Shown: piece after piece, positions 1 through 8,010 of the stretch | Position numbering within the stretch: position 1 is the stretch's first letter | Layout: every line of letters starts with the position of its first letter | DNA from: Nonomuraea sp. NEAU-A123 | GTDB taxonomy: Bacteria; Actinomycetota; Actinomycetes; Streptosporangiales; Streptosporangiaceae | DNA: 64,000 nt | NCBI RefSeq assembly: GCF_018603905.1 | Contig: NZ_JAHFZZ010000005.1 | Span: 248,001-312,000, forward strand | Direction of reading: 5' to 3' | Made by a program: the position numbers and the translations under genes | The notes under the pieces: generated by a model | The model's database searches: none | The model's input: the letters and a program-made list of their open reading frames with translations, nothing else | What the model was told of the DNA's origin: nothing

Positions 1-910
1 GGTGGGCCATGCGCCGCTGGCGGAGGACGAACTGCGCCACGTCGAACACCCAGTCCCTGTCGGTCCGCAGCACCAGGTGCGCCACTCCGGCGCGACGCAG
101 CGCGGCCTTGGTGCCTTCGCGTTGCAGCGCCGCCGCTTCGGCGTAGTTTCGGCGTACTTTGGGGGAAAGGTGCACTTCGCGTACGTGCCCGCTCTCGGGG
201 TCGGCGAACGCGACCCGGCCCACATCGGGCAGTTCGAGCTCGCGCGGGTCGATGACCTCCACCGCCAGCACTTGGTGGCGGGCCGACAGCCGCCTGATCG
301 GCCGCTCCCACGGCCGCTCGGCTTCGGGGTCGAGCTCGGGCCGGGCGTCGAGGAAGTCCGACACGATCAGCCGCATGCCGCGCCGCCTGCGGGTGGCGGC
401 CAGCACGTCGATGCCCTCCGCCAGGTCGGGCGCGTCAGGGACGGCCTGCCCGCGCGGCGCGTCCATCAGCGAGTGCAGCAGCCCGTACAGAGCGGGGCGC
501 CCGGTGCGCGCCGGCATCCGGTGCACGAACTCGTCGTGCAGCACCAGCGCCCCGAACCGGTCGCCCATCCGGCTGGACAGGAACCCGATCGCGCCCACCG
601 CGGCCACCACCAGGTCGCGCTTGTCGGTGTCGGCGGTGCCGAAGTCCATGCTGGGCGACAGGTCGGCCAGCGCCCACGTCTCCAGCTCCCGGTCCGCGAT
701 CAGGTCGCGGACGTGCGGCACGGTCGTGCGGGCGGTGACCGCCCAGTCCATCCGCCGCACGTCGTCCTCGCCGGGCACGTAGACGCGACTGTCGCCGGCC
801 TCGCTGCCCGTCCCCGGCAGCAGCCCCAGATGGGCGCCGTGCAGCAGCCCGTCGAGCCGCCGGGTCACCGTCAGCTCCAGGCGCCGCAGCGCCTGCTCGG
901 CTGTGTTCAT
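1..910 (-). CDS. DUF58 domain protein (partial, C-terminus off the window)
   Basis: I translated this reading frame by hand. It starts at an ATG (complement of 908-910) and stays open to the window edge, giving about 303 residues without the C-terminus. The N-terminal half has the DUF58 hallmark G-x-[ED]-D-x-R-x-[MI]-D-W (GEDDVRRMDWAVTART) followed by a vWA-like stretch (LADLSPSMDFG). It begins 19 nt after the MoxR stop on the same strand. DUF58 proteins encoded beside MoxR ATPases are thought to act with them in complex assembly or envelope stress; the substrate is unknown. The next genes would lie beyond the window. Confidence 0.9.
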   Translation of the reverse strand, partial: MNTAEQALRRLELTVTRRLDGLLHGAHLGLLPGTGSEAGDSRVYVPGEDDVRRMDWAVTARTTVPHVRDLIADRELETWALADLSPSMDFGTADTDKRDLVVAAVGAIGFLSSRMGDRFGALVLHDEFVHRMPARTGRPALYGLLHSLMDAPRGQAVPDAPDLAEGIDVLAATRRRRGMRLIVSDFLDARPELDPEAERPWERPIRRLSARHQVLAVEVIDPRELELPDVGRVAFADPESGHVREVHLSPKVRRNYAEAAALQREGTKAALRRAGVAHLVLRTDRDWVFDVAQFVLRQRRMAH

Positions 911-929
911 GGGCCGCTCACCGTGGGCC

Positions 930-1931
930 TCATCGATTCTGGTTCCAGACGACGAGGGGCGGCGGTACGGCCTGCAGGATCTGCCTGACGACCTGTTCGG
1001 GATCGACGCCGTCGGCCAGCGCGTCGAAGGTGAGCATCAGCCGGTGCGACATCACGTCGACGGCCACGTCGCGTACGTCGTCGGGCAGCAGGTAGTCGCG
1101 GCCGCGCAGCAGGGCCAGGGCGCGCCCGGCGGCGACCAGGCCGAGCGTGGCGCGCGGGCTGACGCCGACCTCGATGGTGTCGGCCAGCTCGCCGAGCCCG
1201 TACTCGGCGGGCGAGCGGGTGGACATGACCAGCCGTACGACATAGTCGGCGACGAGCTGGTGGACCGAGACCTGCTCGGCCGCCTCCTGCAGCGCCATCA
1301 GCCGGTCGGGGTCCAGCACGCGGTCGGGCGCCGGCGGGGTGACGCTCATCCGGTGCAGGATCTCCAGCTCCTCGTGCGCGCTGGGGTGCGGGACCCGCAC
1401 GCGGAACAGGAACCGGTCGCGCTGCACCTCGGGCAGCGGATAGACGCCTTCGGACTCGATCGGGTTCTGGGTGGCCAGCACGATGAACGGCTTGGGCAGC
1501 GGGTGCGTGATCCCGGCCAGGGTGACCTGGCGTTCGGCCATCACCTCCAGCAGTGCCGACTGGACCTTGGCGGGGGCGCGGTTGATCTCGTCGGCGAGCA
1601 GGAAGTTGACGAACACCGGGCCCAGCTCGACGTCGAACTTCTCATTGGACGGATGGAAGACACGGGTGCCGACGATGTCGCTCGGCACCAGGTCGGGCGT
1701 GAACTGGATCCGGGCGAACGTGCCGCCCACCACGGTGGCCAAGGTGGAGGCGGCGAGGGTCTTGGCGACGCCTGGCACTCCTTCCAGCAGGCAGTGACCG
1801 CGGGCCAGCAGGGCGACGATCAACCTCTCGACCATGTGATCCTGGCCGACGATGACCCGCCGGACCTCGTCAATGGTCTGACGCAGCACAGCGGCATCGG
1901 TTTCGTCTGGCACATCTTCGGCGACGCTCAT
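930..1931 (-). CDS. MoxR-family AAA+ ATPase
   Basis: 333 residues. Walker A is GVPGVAKT and Walker B is LLADEINRAP, followed by the AAA sensor region (VLATQNPIESEGVYPLPEVQ) and the C-terminal lid typical of MoxR (DRFLFRVRVPHPS, then ARATL-like repeats). The open frame extends further upstream, but homology begins at the ATG at 1931 (MSVAEDVPDET); the extra upstream residues are read-through of the divergent gene. It probably works as a chaperone-type ATPase with the DUF58 protein encoded immediately downstream. Confidence 0.93.
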   Translation of the reverse strand: MSVAEDVPDETDAAVLRQTIDEVRRVIVGQDHMVERLIVALLARGHCLLEGVPGVAKTLAASTLATVVGGTFARIQFTPDLVPSDIVGTRVFHPSNEKFDVELGPVFVNFLLADEINRAPAKVQSALLEVMAERQVTLAGITHPLPKPFIVLATQNPIESEGVYPLPEVQRDRFLFRVRVPHPSAHEELEILHRMSVTPPAPDRVLDPDRLMALQEAAEQVSVHQLVADYVVRLVMSTRSPAEYGLGELADTIEVGVSPRATLGLVAAGRALALLRGRDYLLPDDVRDVAVDVMSHRLMLTFDALADGVDPEQVVRQILQAVPPPLVVWNQNR

Positions 1932-1985
1932 GACGCCATTCCACCAAACGTCCCGCAAACGTGCACGGTGCCGGTCTGTGCTTTC

Positions 1986-2747
1986 ATGGCAAACGTGGCC
2001 AGTCCGCTGCAGTACGGAGATCCGCCCCGGCTGGGGCCGTTCGTGGTGCAGGCCCGCCTGCACTCCGCGCCGGCCGGTTTCGTCTACCTCGGTCAGGGGC
2101 CGGACGGGCGCGCCGTCTCGCTGGGCCTCCTGACCCGCGGCGCCGCCTTCGACGCCGCCGCCCGCGAACGGTTCGTGACCGCGGTGCGCGAGGCCGCGCC
2201 CGCGCGCGGCTGGCTCGGCCGGGCGTCCAGAACGCGCGCCGCCGTGCTGGACGGCGTGCCAGAGGTGCTGTCGATGGAGACCGGCACGGCGCCCTGGGTG
2301 GCCGTGCCGTACGTGCCGGGCCGGCCGGGGGCCGAGTGGTTCCTGGAGCCGGTGATGGTCGGGGGCACGTTCATCGGGCAGGCGCACGGCCCGGACTTCG
2401 TGCCGTACTGGCTGACCGACCGCGCGCCCGCCCTGCCGGGCGCGCCGACCGGACGCCGGCCGCTCACCGAGACGCGCCGGCGGGTGCTGCTGGCCGCCAT
2501 GGCACTGGCCGTGCTGTTGCTGCTCGGTACGTTGATCGCGCTGCTGCTGATCATGGGCAGGGAGGACGAGGAGCCGCTGCCCAGGCCGCTGCCGCCGACG
2601 AACTTCCAGCCGACCGCGCCCCCGACGCCGGCCACGCCGGAGCCGCAGCAGCCCTCGCCCAGCCAGACGCCGTCGCCGACCAGGAGCGGGCAGGCCACGC
2701 CGGGGCCGTCGCCCGGTGACGACTCGGGAGAGGGCTCGCCGCTCTGA
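1986..2747 (+). CDS. single-pass membrane protein with proline-rich tail
   Basis: 253 residues. A cytoplasmic region of about 170 residues of unknown fold precedes one clear transmembrane helix (around VLLAAMALAVLLLLGTLIAL). The tail is a low-complexity Pro/Ser/Thr-rich segment (PTPATPEPQQPSPSQTPSP) that would lie outside the cell. No catalytic motif is visible. It is divergent from moxR with only 54 bp between start codons, so the two share a very compact promoter region. ATG 1986 is chosen; an in-frame GTG at 1969 is possible. Confidence 0.75.
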   Translation: MANVASPLQYGDPPRLGPFVVQARLHSAPAGFVYLGQGPDGRAVSLGLLTRGAAFDAAARERFVTAVREAAPARGWLGRASRTRAAVLDGVPEVLSMETGTAPWVAVPYVPGRPGAEWFLEPVMVGGTFIGQAHGPDFVPYWLTDRAPALPGAPTGRRPLTETRRRVLLAAMALAVLLLLGTLIALLLIMGREDEEPLPRPLPPTNFQPTAPPTPATPEPQQPSPSQTPSPTRSGQATPGPSPGDDSGEGSPL

Positions 2748-2771
2748 ATCTCCGGCGTGCGCTTTTTCGGC

Positions 2772-2802
2772 TTGAGTCTCACGTAGCGTGAGGTTCTAGC
2801 GT
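2772..2802 (+). promoter_or_regulatory. MerR-type promoter/operator with 19-bp spacer
   Basis: TTGAGT (2772-2777) and TAGCGT (2797-2802) are separated by 19 bp, the over-long spacer typical of MerR-activated promoters. The spacer holds the perfect dyad CTCACG-TAG-CGTGAG. The predicted start of transcription falls at about the ATG (2811), so the DUF2268 gene would be leaderless. No intact MerR gene is adjacent. Confidence 0.7.
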
Positions 2803-2810
2803 CCGTGGAC

Positions 2811-3665
2811 ATGGAGTTCATCGTTCACGACACGCTCACGTCCATGGCCGAGCTGCTGGAGCAGCCGCTGGAGCGGCGTCCCGACCTGCTGCGCGAGCTG
2901 CTCGCGCCCATCCGCTCGGCCATTCCGATGCCGGGCGACATCGTCGACATCCACCACCGGGGGCCCGGCTTCCGGGTGGACGCCGAGGATCCGCGTTATC
3001 TGCCCGCGATCCGCGCCATGATCGAGGCGGACGTGCTGGGGCAGGTCGAGCGGGAGCTGCACCGTGCCGCCGACCGGCTGGCCGGCCTCGAGCTGCCCGA
3101 CTCGCTGCAGGTGGTGTTCGTGCTCGGAAATCCCGACGACGAGCACCTGATGAAGGTCACGGGCGGCTACTACGGGATGGGAGGTTCGCCCGGCGTGCTG
3201 TACCTGCTCGGCTGGCCGACGGAGGAGACGATCGGCAGGATCGCGCACTGCGCCGTCCACGAGTTCCACCACCAGGCGCGCTACACCAACGTGCCGTGGC
3301 GTCCCGTTGTGGGGGAGCATGTGGTCTCCGAGGGGCTGGCGGAGGCGTTCGTACGGGAGCTGTCGGGGGTCGAGGCCATGGGGCCGTGGTCGTCGATGGT
3401 CACCGGTGCGGAGCTGGACCGGGCCTACGCGAAGATCATGGCCGACTTCGATCTGGAGGGCATGCACCTCACGTCCGCGTACGTGCTGGGGGACACCACC
3501 GTGGCGCGGTACGGGCAGGAGCCCCGCGGCATTCCCGACATGGCGGGATATGCGGTCGGGCTGCGGCTGGTGGACGAGCATCTGGCCGCCACCGGCATGA
3601 CGGTCGCCGAGAGCACGACGTTGCCGGTGTCGCAGATCGTCCAGCGGGGTCTATCAGCGGGGTGA
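2811..3665 (+). CDS. DUF2268 putative Zn-dependent protease
   Basis: 284 residues from ATG 2811; a GTG two codons upstream is the alternative. The HExxH signature is H150-E151-F-H-H154 (AVHEFHHQARY), with downstream acidic residues (GLAEAFVRE) that could supply the third zinc ligand, as in DUF2268 proteins. There is no signal peptide, so it is predicted to be cytoplasmic. It is the only gene behind the MerR-type promoter, which suggests ligand-induced expression. Its last 12 nt overlap the convergent response-regulator gene. The substrate is unknown. Confidence 0.85.
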   Translation: MEFIVHDTLTSMAELLEQPLERRPDLLRELLAPIRSAIPMPGDIVDIHHRGPGFRVDAEDPRYLPAIRAMIEADVLGQVERELHRAADRLAGLELPDSLQVVFVLGNPDDEHLMKVTGGYYGMGGSPGVLYLLGWPTEETIGRIAHCAVHEFHHQARYTNVPWRPVVGEHVVSEGLAEAFVRELSGVEAMGPWSSMVTGAELDRAYAKIMADFDLEGMHLTSAYVLGDTTVARYGQEPRGIPDMAGYAVGLRLVDEHLAATGMTVAESTTLPVSQIVQRGLSAG

Positions 3666-4319
3666 GACGAAGCCCGACTCGTAGGCGGCGATCACGGCCT
3701 GGGTGCGGTCCCGCGCGCCCAGCTTGGTCAGCACGTTGCCGACGTGCGTCTTGACGGTCTCCTGGCTGACGACCAGTTCGGCGGCGATCTCGCCGTTGGA
3801 CAGCCCTCTGGTCATCAGCCGCAGCACGTCGCCCTCGCGGCCCGTCAGCCGGCCGATGCCGGGCACCTCTGAGGGCCGGGCGTCGGACGACCGGCGCCCG
3901 GCCAGCGTCCGGATCGCCGCCGGGAACAGCAGCGACTCCCCGGCCGCCACCAGCTTGATCGCGTGGACCAGCTCGTCGGGCCTGGTCCGCTTGAGCAGGA
4001 ACCCGCTGGCGCCCGCCCGCAGCGCCTCGTAGACGTAGTCGTCGTTCTCGAACGTGGTGACCACCAGCACCTTGGGCGGCTCGTCCATGGCCACCAGCCG
4101 CCGGGTGGCCTGGATGCCGTCGACGGCGGGCATGCGTACGTCCATCAGCACCACATCGGGCCGCTCCCGGCGCACCACGGGCACCACCTCGGCGCCGTCG
4201 GCGGCCTCACCGACCACGCTCAGCCCGGGCTCGGCGTCGATGATGACACGCAGCCCGGCCCGGATGAGGCCCTCGTCGTCGGCGATCACGACCTTGAGCG
4301 TCACCGTAGGGGATGTCAT
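3654..4319 (-). CDS. NarL/LuxR-family response regulator
   Basis: 221 residues. The N-terminal receiver domain has acidic pocket D14-D15, phospho-acceptor D60 (VVLMDVRMP) and conserved Lys in GFLLK. The C-terminal LuxR helix-turn-helix reads LTGREGDVLRLMTRGLSNGE. It starts 18 nt after the stop of the histidine kinase upstream, and the two form a standard two-component operon. The signal and regulon cannot be read from sequence. The operon diverges from the clpP pair, which is a candidate target. Confidence 0.95.
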   Translation of the reverse strand: MTSPTVTLKVVIADDEGLIRAGLRVIIDAEPGLSVVGEAADGAEVVPVVRRERPDVVLMDVRMPAVDGIQATRRLVAMDEPPKVLVVTTFENDDYVYEALRAGASGFLLKRTRPDELVHAIKLVAAGESLLFPAAIRTLAGRRSSDARPSEVPGIGRLTGREGDVLRLMTRGLSNGEIAAELVVSQETVKTHVGNVLTKLGARDRTQAVIAAYESGFVSPR

Positions 4320-4337
4320 GAACCGACCGTAGCGGTG

Positions 4338-5636
4338 TCACGGGGCCGACCGGAGCGGCAGCCGGACGGACACGCGCCAGCCATCCTCCACCGGGCCCGC
4401 CTCCAGCTCGCCGCGGAGCAGGCGAACGCGCTCCCGCATACCGGTCACTCCCCTCCCGCCCACCCGGTCGCCTGGCCCCGCGCCCACCCGGTTGCCAGTC
4501 CCCGCGCTCGGCCGGTTGTTCCGTGCGCCCGATCGGTCGGCCTGTGCGTCCGACCGGATGCCTGGCTGCGTTGTGCCGTTCGCGCCGGTCTCGTTGGTGA
4601 TCTCCAGTCTCAGGTCGTCGTCCTGCACCGCGACGGCCAGCCGTACCGGCCCCTGACCGTGCTTGAGCGCGTTGGTCAGTGCCTCCTGCACGATCCGGTA
4701 GGCCTCCCTGGAGACCACGGCGGGCACGCCGGTCAGGTCGCCCACCTCGCGCCGCACCTCGGCGCCGGAGGCGGCGGCCAGGTCGCCGAGATCGGCCAGC
4801 GTCGCCTGCGGCGGGCCGGCCTCAGGGGGCGGGTCACCGTCACGCAGGACGCCGAGGACGTGGTCGAGGTCGTCGAGGGCGGCGCGGGCCGACTGCTCGA
4901 TGGCCGCCAGAGCGTTTTTGGCCGTCTCCGGATCGCGGTCGAGCACCCGCCCGGCCGCGGCGGCCTGCAGGGTGACGACGCTCAGCGCGTGGCCGACGGA
5001 GTCGTGCAGCTCGCGGGCCAGCCGGTTGCGCTCGGCCAGCGTACGGGCCTGACGTTCGGCCGCGGCCAGCCGTTCGCCGGGGGTGGGGCCGAGCAGCACG
5101 GGGGCGAGCCGGGCCAGCAGCGCGCCCGCGCCAGCCGCGAACAGCACCACCGCCCCCAGCACGGCCAGCCCGATCGGCGGCCAGCGCAGCGCCGCCCAGC
5201 CCGGCTCGACCGCCATCCCCAGCATGCGCTCGGGCCCGCCGACGAACGGCACCGCGAACGTGAAGACCGTGAACGGAATCCCGGCCAGCGTGCACCCGCT
5301 CACCAGGCCGCCGACGCCCAGGTGAAGGGTGTACCAGGCGGCCGTGCGCCACCGTTCCTGCCATGACCGGCGCGCCTGCCTGGGCGGCGTCTCCACGCGC
5401 GCGCCGAGCAGCCCCTGGGCGGCGCTCACCTCCAGCGCCCGCACCGGCAGGAACAGCCCCGTCACCGCCACCACCGGCAGCACCGCCACGAACACCCCGA
5501 GCTGGACGGGCAGCAAGAAATTGGCCGGCTGGCCCTGGAGCAGGCCCGATGTCAGAACCCCGGTCATCATGTACGGCATCAGCAGCGCGCCGCCGAGGAT
5601 CAGGCACGCCCATCGCCGGGGCAGGTTCCATCTCAC
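4338..5636 (-). CDS. DesK/NarX-type sensor histidine kinase
   Basis: 432 residues with a GTG start at 5636. The N-terminal half has about four hydrophobic segments with little extracytoplasmic sequence. The HisKA_3 box has phospho-accepting H211 (LARELHDSVGHALS). The HATPase domain has the N-box (EALTNALKH, N323) and the G-box (GRGVTGMRERV). The ATP lid between these boxes is expanded by about 43 residues (353-395) of an 8-residue degenerate repeat (RVGAGPGD and similar) that ordinary family members lack. It is co-transcribed with the response regulator. Confidence 0.93.
   Translation of the reverse strand: MRWNLPRRWACLILGGALLMPYMMTGVLTSGLLQGQPANFLLPVQLGVFVAVLPVVAVTGLFLPVRALEVSAAQGLLGARVETPPRQARRSWQERWRTAAWYTLHLGVGGLVSGCTLAGIPFTVFTFAVPFVGGPERMLGMAVEPGWAALRWPPIGLAVLGAVVLFAAGAGALLARLAPVLLGPTPGERLAAAERQARTLAERNRLARELHDSVGHALSVVTLQAAAAGRVLDRDPETAKNALAAIEQSARAALDDLDHVLGVLRDGDPPPEAGPPQATLADLGDLAAASGAEVRREVGDLTGVPAVVSREAYRIVQEALTNALKHGQGPVRLAVAVQDDDLRLEITNETGANGTTQPGIRSDAQADRSGARNNRPSAGTGNRVGAGPGDRVGGRGVTGMRERVRLLRGELEAGPVEDGWRVSVRLPLRSAP
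4458..4565 (-). repeat. 24-bp in-frame tandem repeat in histidine kinase lid
   Basis: About 4.5 degenerate copies of a 24-bp unit, clearest at 4458-4481 and 4482-4505. They encode 8-residue units such as RVGAGPGD and RPSAGTGN inside the ATP-lid region of the kinase. The reading frame is kept. Confidence 0.75.
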
Positions 5637-5773
5637 ATTTGTGATTGTATGTCGACAGTTATTCGCTCTCGGTGGAATGCGCCTTTAGAGAAATGCGCCC
5701 CCAGCGAAAAGGAGCTGGAATTCGCGCGGCCCGGGTCTAGCGTCGGTGAATAGCTCGAGAGAAAGGCGATTCC

Positions 5774-6337
5774 ATGACGGAGACCCTGCGTACCGGCTGG
5801 CCTGACCAGCTCAGCCAGCGCCTGCTGAAGGAGCGCATACTTGTTCTCGGCCAGGAGGTCGACGACGAGATATGCAATCGGCTGTGCGGTGAGCTGCTTT
5901 TGCTGGCGGCCGAGGATCCGCGCCGCGACATAACGCTTTACATCAATTCGCCGGGCGGGTCGGTGACCGCGGGGATGGCTCTGTACGACATGATGCAGTT
6001 CGTCCCGTGCGACGTGGCGACGGTGGCGATGGGCTTCGCCGCCTCCATGGGGCAACTGCTGCTGTGCGCGGGCACCCCCGGCAAGCGCTACGCACTGCCC
6101 AACGCGCGGATCGTCATGCACCAGCCGCTCGGCGGCATCGGCGGCTCGGCCAGCGACATCCAGATCCAGGCGGAGAATCTGCTCTACACCAAGCGCAGGC
6201 TGGCCGAGCTCATCGCCCAGCACACCGGCCAGCCGCTGGAGCGGATCCAGGCCGACTCCGACCGCGACCGCTGGTTCACCGCGCAGGAGGCGCTCGACTA
6301 CGGATTCGTCGACCACATGGCCGAGGGGATGAACTGA
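5774..6337 (+). CDS. clpP: ATP-dependent Clp protease proteolytic subunit (first of pair)
   Basis: 187 residues, the full mature length of ClpP. The catalytic triad is S91 (GFAASMGQ), H116 (IVMHQP) and D165 (DSDRDRW). The ribosome-binding site AGAAAGG lies about 9 nt before ATG 5774. It overlaps nothing and is followed after 1 nt by the second clpP. Actinomycetes usually carry a main clpP1P2 next to tig/clpX; this pair lies next to a two-component system instead, so it is probably an accessory pair like Streptomyces clpP3P4. The 137-bp upstream region has a direct repeat AATGCGCC (5676-5683, 5692-5699). Confidence 0.93.
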   Translation: MTETLRTGWPDQLSQRLLKERILVLGQEVDDEICNRLCGELLLLAAEDPRRDITLYINSPGGSVTAGMALYDMMQFVPCDVATVAMGFAASMGQLLLCAGTPGKRYALPNARIVMHQPLGGIGGSASDIQIQAENLLYTKRRLAELIAQHTGQPLERIQADSDRDRWFTAQEALDYGFVDHMAEGMN

Positions 6338-6338
6338 T

Positions 6339-6956
6339 ATGAGCGGACGTTACGTGCTGCCCTCGTTCACCGAGCGCACCTCTTACGGCATGAAGGAGAT
6401 GAACCCGTACAACAAGCTGTTCGAGGACCGGGTCATCTTCCTGGGCACGCCGATCGACGACACGAGCGCCAACGACGTGATGGCGCAGTTGCTGACGCTG
6501 GAGTCGCTCGATCCTGACCAGGACATCAACATGTACATCAACTCGCCGGGCGGCTCGTTCACCTCGATGACGGCGATCTACGACACGATGCAGTTCGTCC
6601 GGCCGGAGATCCACACCGTCTGCATCGGCGAGGCGTCCTCGGCCGCCGCCGTCCTGCTGGCGGCGGGCACGCCGGGCAAGCGCGCCGCCCTGCCGCACGC
6701 CCGCATCCTGCTGCACCAGCCCTCCACCGAGGGCGGCCGGGGCCAGTCGAGCGACATGGAGATCCACGCCAGGGAGATCCTGCGGATGCGCGACCAGCAG
6801 GAGTTCATGCTGGCCAGGCACACGGGCAAGACGGAGCTGGAGATCAGGAAGGACATCGAGCGGGACCGGATCTTCACAGCCGAGCAGGCGCGCTCGTACA
6901 ACCTGATCGACGACATCTACGCCTCCCGAAAGCGCACGCTGACCACCGCCCGCTAG
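6339..6956 (+). CDS. clpP: ATP-dependent Clp protease proteolytic subunit (second of pair)
   Basis: 205 residues. Triad S101 (GEASSAAAV), H126 (ILLHQP) and D176 (IERDRIF). The N-terminus (RYVLPSFTERTS) resembles the ClpP3/ClpP2-type actinobacterial subunit. The start codon lies 1 nt after the preceding stop, so the two subunits are translationally coupled and likely form a mixed heptamer-pair barrel with a Clp ATPase encoded elsewhere. The alternative is the principal clpP1P2 pair; the lack of tig and clpX argues against it. Confidence 0.93.
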   Translation: MSGRYVLPSFTERTSYGMKEMNPYNKLFEDRVIFLGTPIDDTSANDVMAQLLTLESLDPDQDINMYINSPGGSFTSMTAIYDTMQFVRPEIHTVCIGEASSAAAVLLAAGTPGKRAALPHARILLHQPSTEGGRGQSSDMEIHAREILRMRDQQEFMLARHTGKTELEIRKDIERDRIFTAEQARSYNLIDDIYASRKRTLTTAR

Positions 6957-6974
6957 CCCCAAGCGCCGACGAGA

Positions 6975-7006
6975 GCCTGCGGGGGCGACCGGCCACCCCC
7001 GCAGGC
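6975..7006 (+). terminator. hairpin downstream of clpP pair
   Basis: Perfect 11-bp stem (6975-6985 with 6996-7006, GCCTGCGGGGG pairing) and a 10-nt loop, 19 nt after the clpP stop. It has no T-run, as is common for high-GC actinobacterial terminators. Confidence 0.65.
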
Positions 7007-7192
7007 CCGCGCAGCGCGGCCAGCGGGCTGGGGCCCGGAGGTGTGGCGCAGTGTGGCCGGAGGTCTGGCGATCCGGTGCAGCGCGGCCCGATGGGCTGGC
7101 GGTTCGGGGGGCGGGGGGTATCCCGGCTGTTTGGCTGTGAAAGTGGGACATATACGCTCTTGGCGGTTCTCGGGGGAAATCGGGGGAGTGGC

Positions 7193-7954
7193 GTGCCGCT
7201 GGAGCATGTGGTGCTGGTGTTGGCGGCTGCCCTTTGTGCGGGCTGGGTCGATGCTGTCGTGGGTGGGGGCGGGTTGGTGCAGTTGCCCGCGGTGATGGTG
7301 ACGGGTATTCCGCCCGTGCAGGCGATGGCCACCAACAAGCTCTCCTCCGTCTTCGGCACCGCCTCGGCCGCCGTGACCTACACGCGTACCACCAAGGTGG
7401 ACCGGGCGGTCGCGTTGCCCGGCGTGGGGCTGGCTGTGGTCAGTGCCGGGCTCGGCGCACTGGCCGCGGCGGCGATCTCGGCCGATGTGCTGCGCCCCGC
7501 CGTGATGGCGGTGCTGATCGGCGTGGCCGCTTTCGTGACGCTGCGTCCGGCTATGGGCTCGGTGCCGCAGCCCCATCTGCGGACGAACGGCCGCGTCGTG
7601 GCGGCCGTGACGATCGCGGGCGTGGGCATCGCCTTCTATGACGGCATCATGGGACCGGGCACGGGGACGTTCCTGATCATCGCGTTCACCACGATCCTCG
7701 GGCTCGACTTCGTGTCCGCCTCCGCCTCGGCGAAGATCATCAATACCGGGACCAATCTGGGCGCGCTGTTCGTGTTCGCCTGGCAGGGGCATGTGCTGTG
7801 GGGGCTGGGCCTGGGGATGGCCGTCTGCAACGTGGCGGGCGCGCAGGTGGGCGCCCGCATGGCGCTCAAGCGCGGCACAGGTTTCGTCCGGGTCGTGCTG
7901 CTGTGCGTGGTGGTGGCCATGGTGATCAGGCTGGGCTGGCAGCAGTTCGGCTAG
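7193..7954 (+). CDS. TauE/SafE (DUF81) membrane transporter
   Basis: 253 residues from GTG 7193, chosen because a strong purine-rich site (GGGGGAG) precedes it and homology begins at VPLEHVVLV. About eight hydrophobic helices are visible. The family motif GxxxAxVGGGGGxxxxP appears as GWVDAVVGGGGLVQLPAV, with a second half-repeat around YDGIMGPGTGTF. Members export sulfite, sulfonates or organosulfur compounds; the substrate here is unknown. It stands alone, convergent with the MFS gene. Confidence 0.9.
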   Translation: MPLEHVVLVLAAALCAGWVDAVVGGGGLVQLPAVMVTGIPPVQAMATNKLSSVFGTASAAVTYTRTTKVDRAVALPGVGLAVVSAGLGALAAAAISADVLRPAVMAVLIGVAAFVTLRPAMGSVPQPHLRTNGRVVAAVTIAGVGIAFYDGIMGPGTGTFLIIAFTTILGLDFVSASASAKIINTGTNLGALFVFAWQGHVLWGLGLGMAVCNVAGAQVGARMALKRGTGFVRVVLLCVVVAMVIRLGWQQFG

Positions 7955-7982
7955 GCGCCGATGCGCCGAGCCGGCGTCGTGC

Positions 7983-8006
7983 GCTCGCCCGCTCGCCCGC
8001 TCGCCC
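7983..8006. repeat. 8-bp tandem repeat between convergent genes
   Basis: Three exact copies of GCTCGCCC lie between the stops of the TauE/SafE and MFS genes. They are non-coding and no function is evident. Confidence 0.7.
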
Positions 8007-8010
8007 GAGG

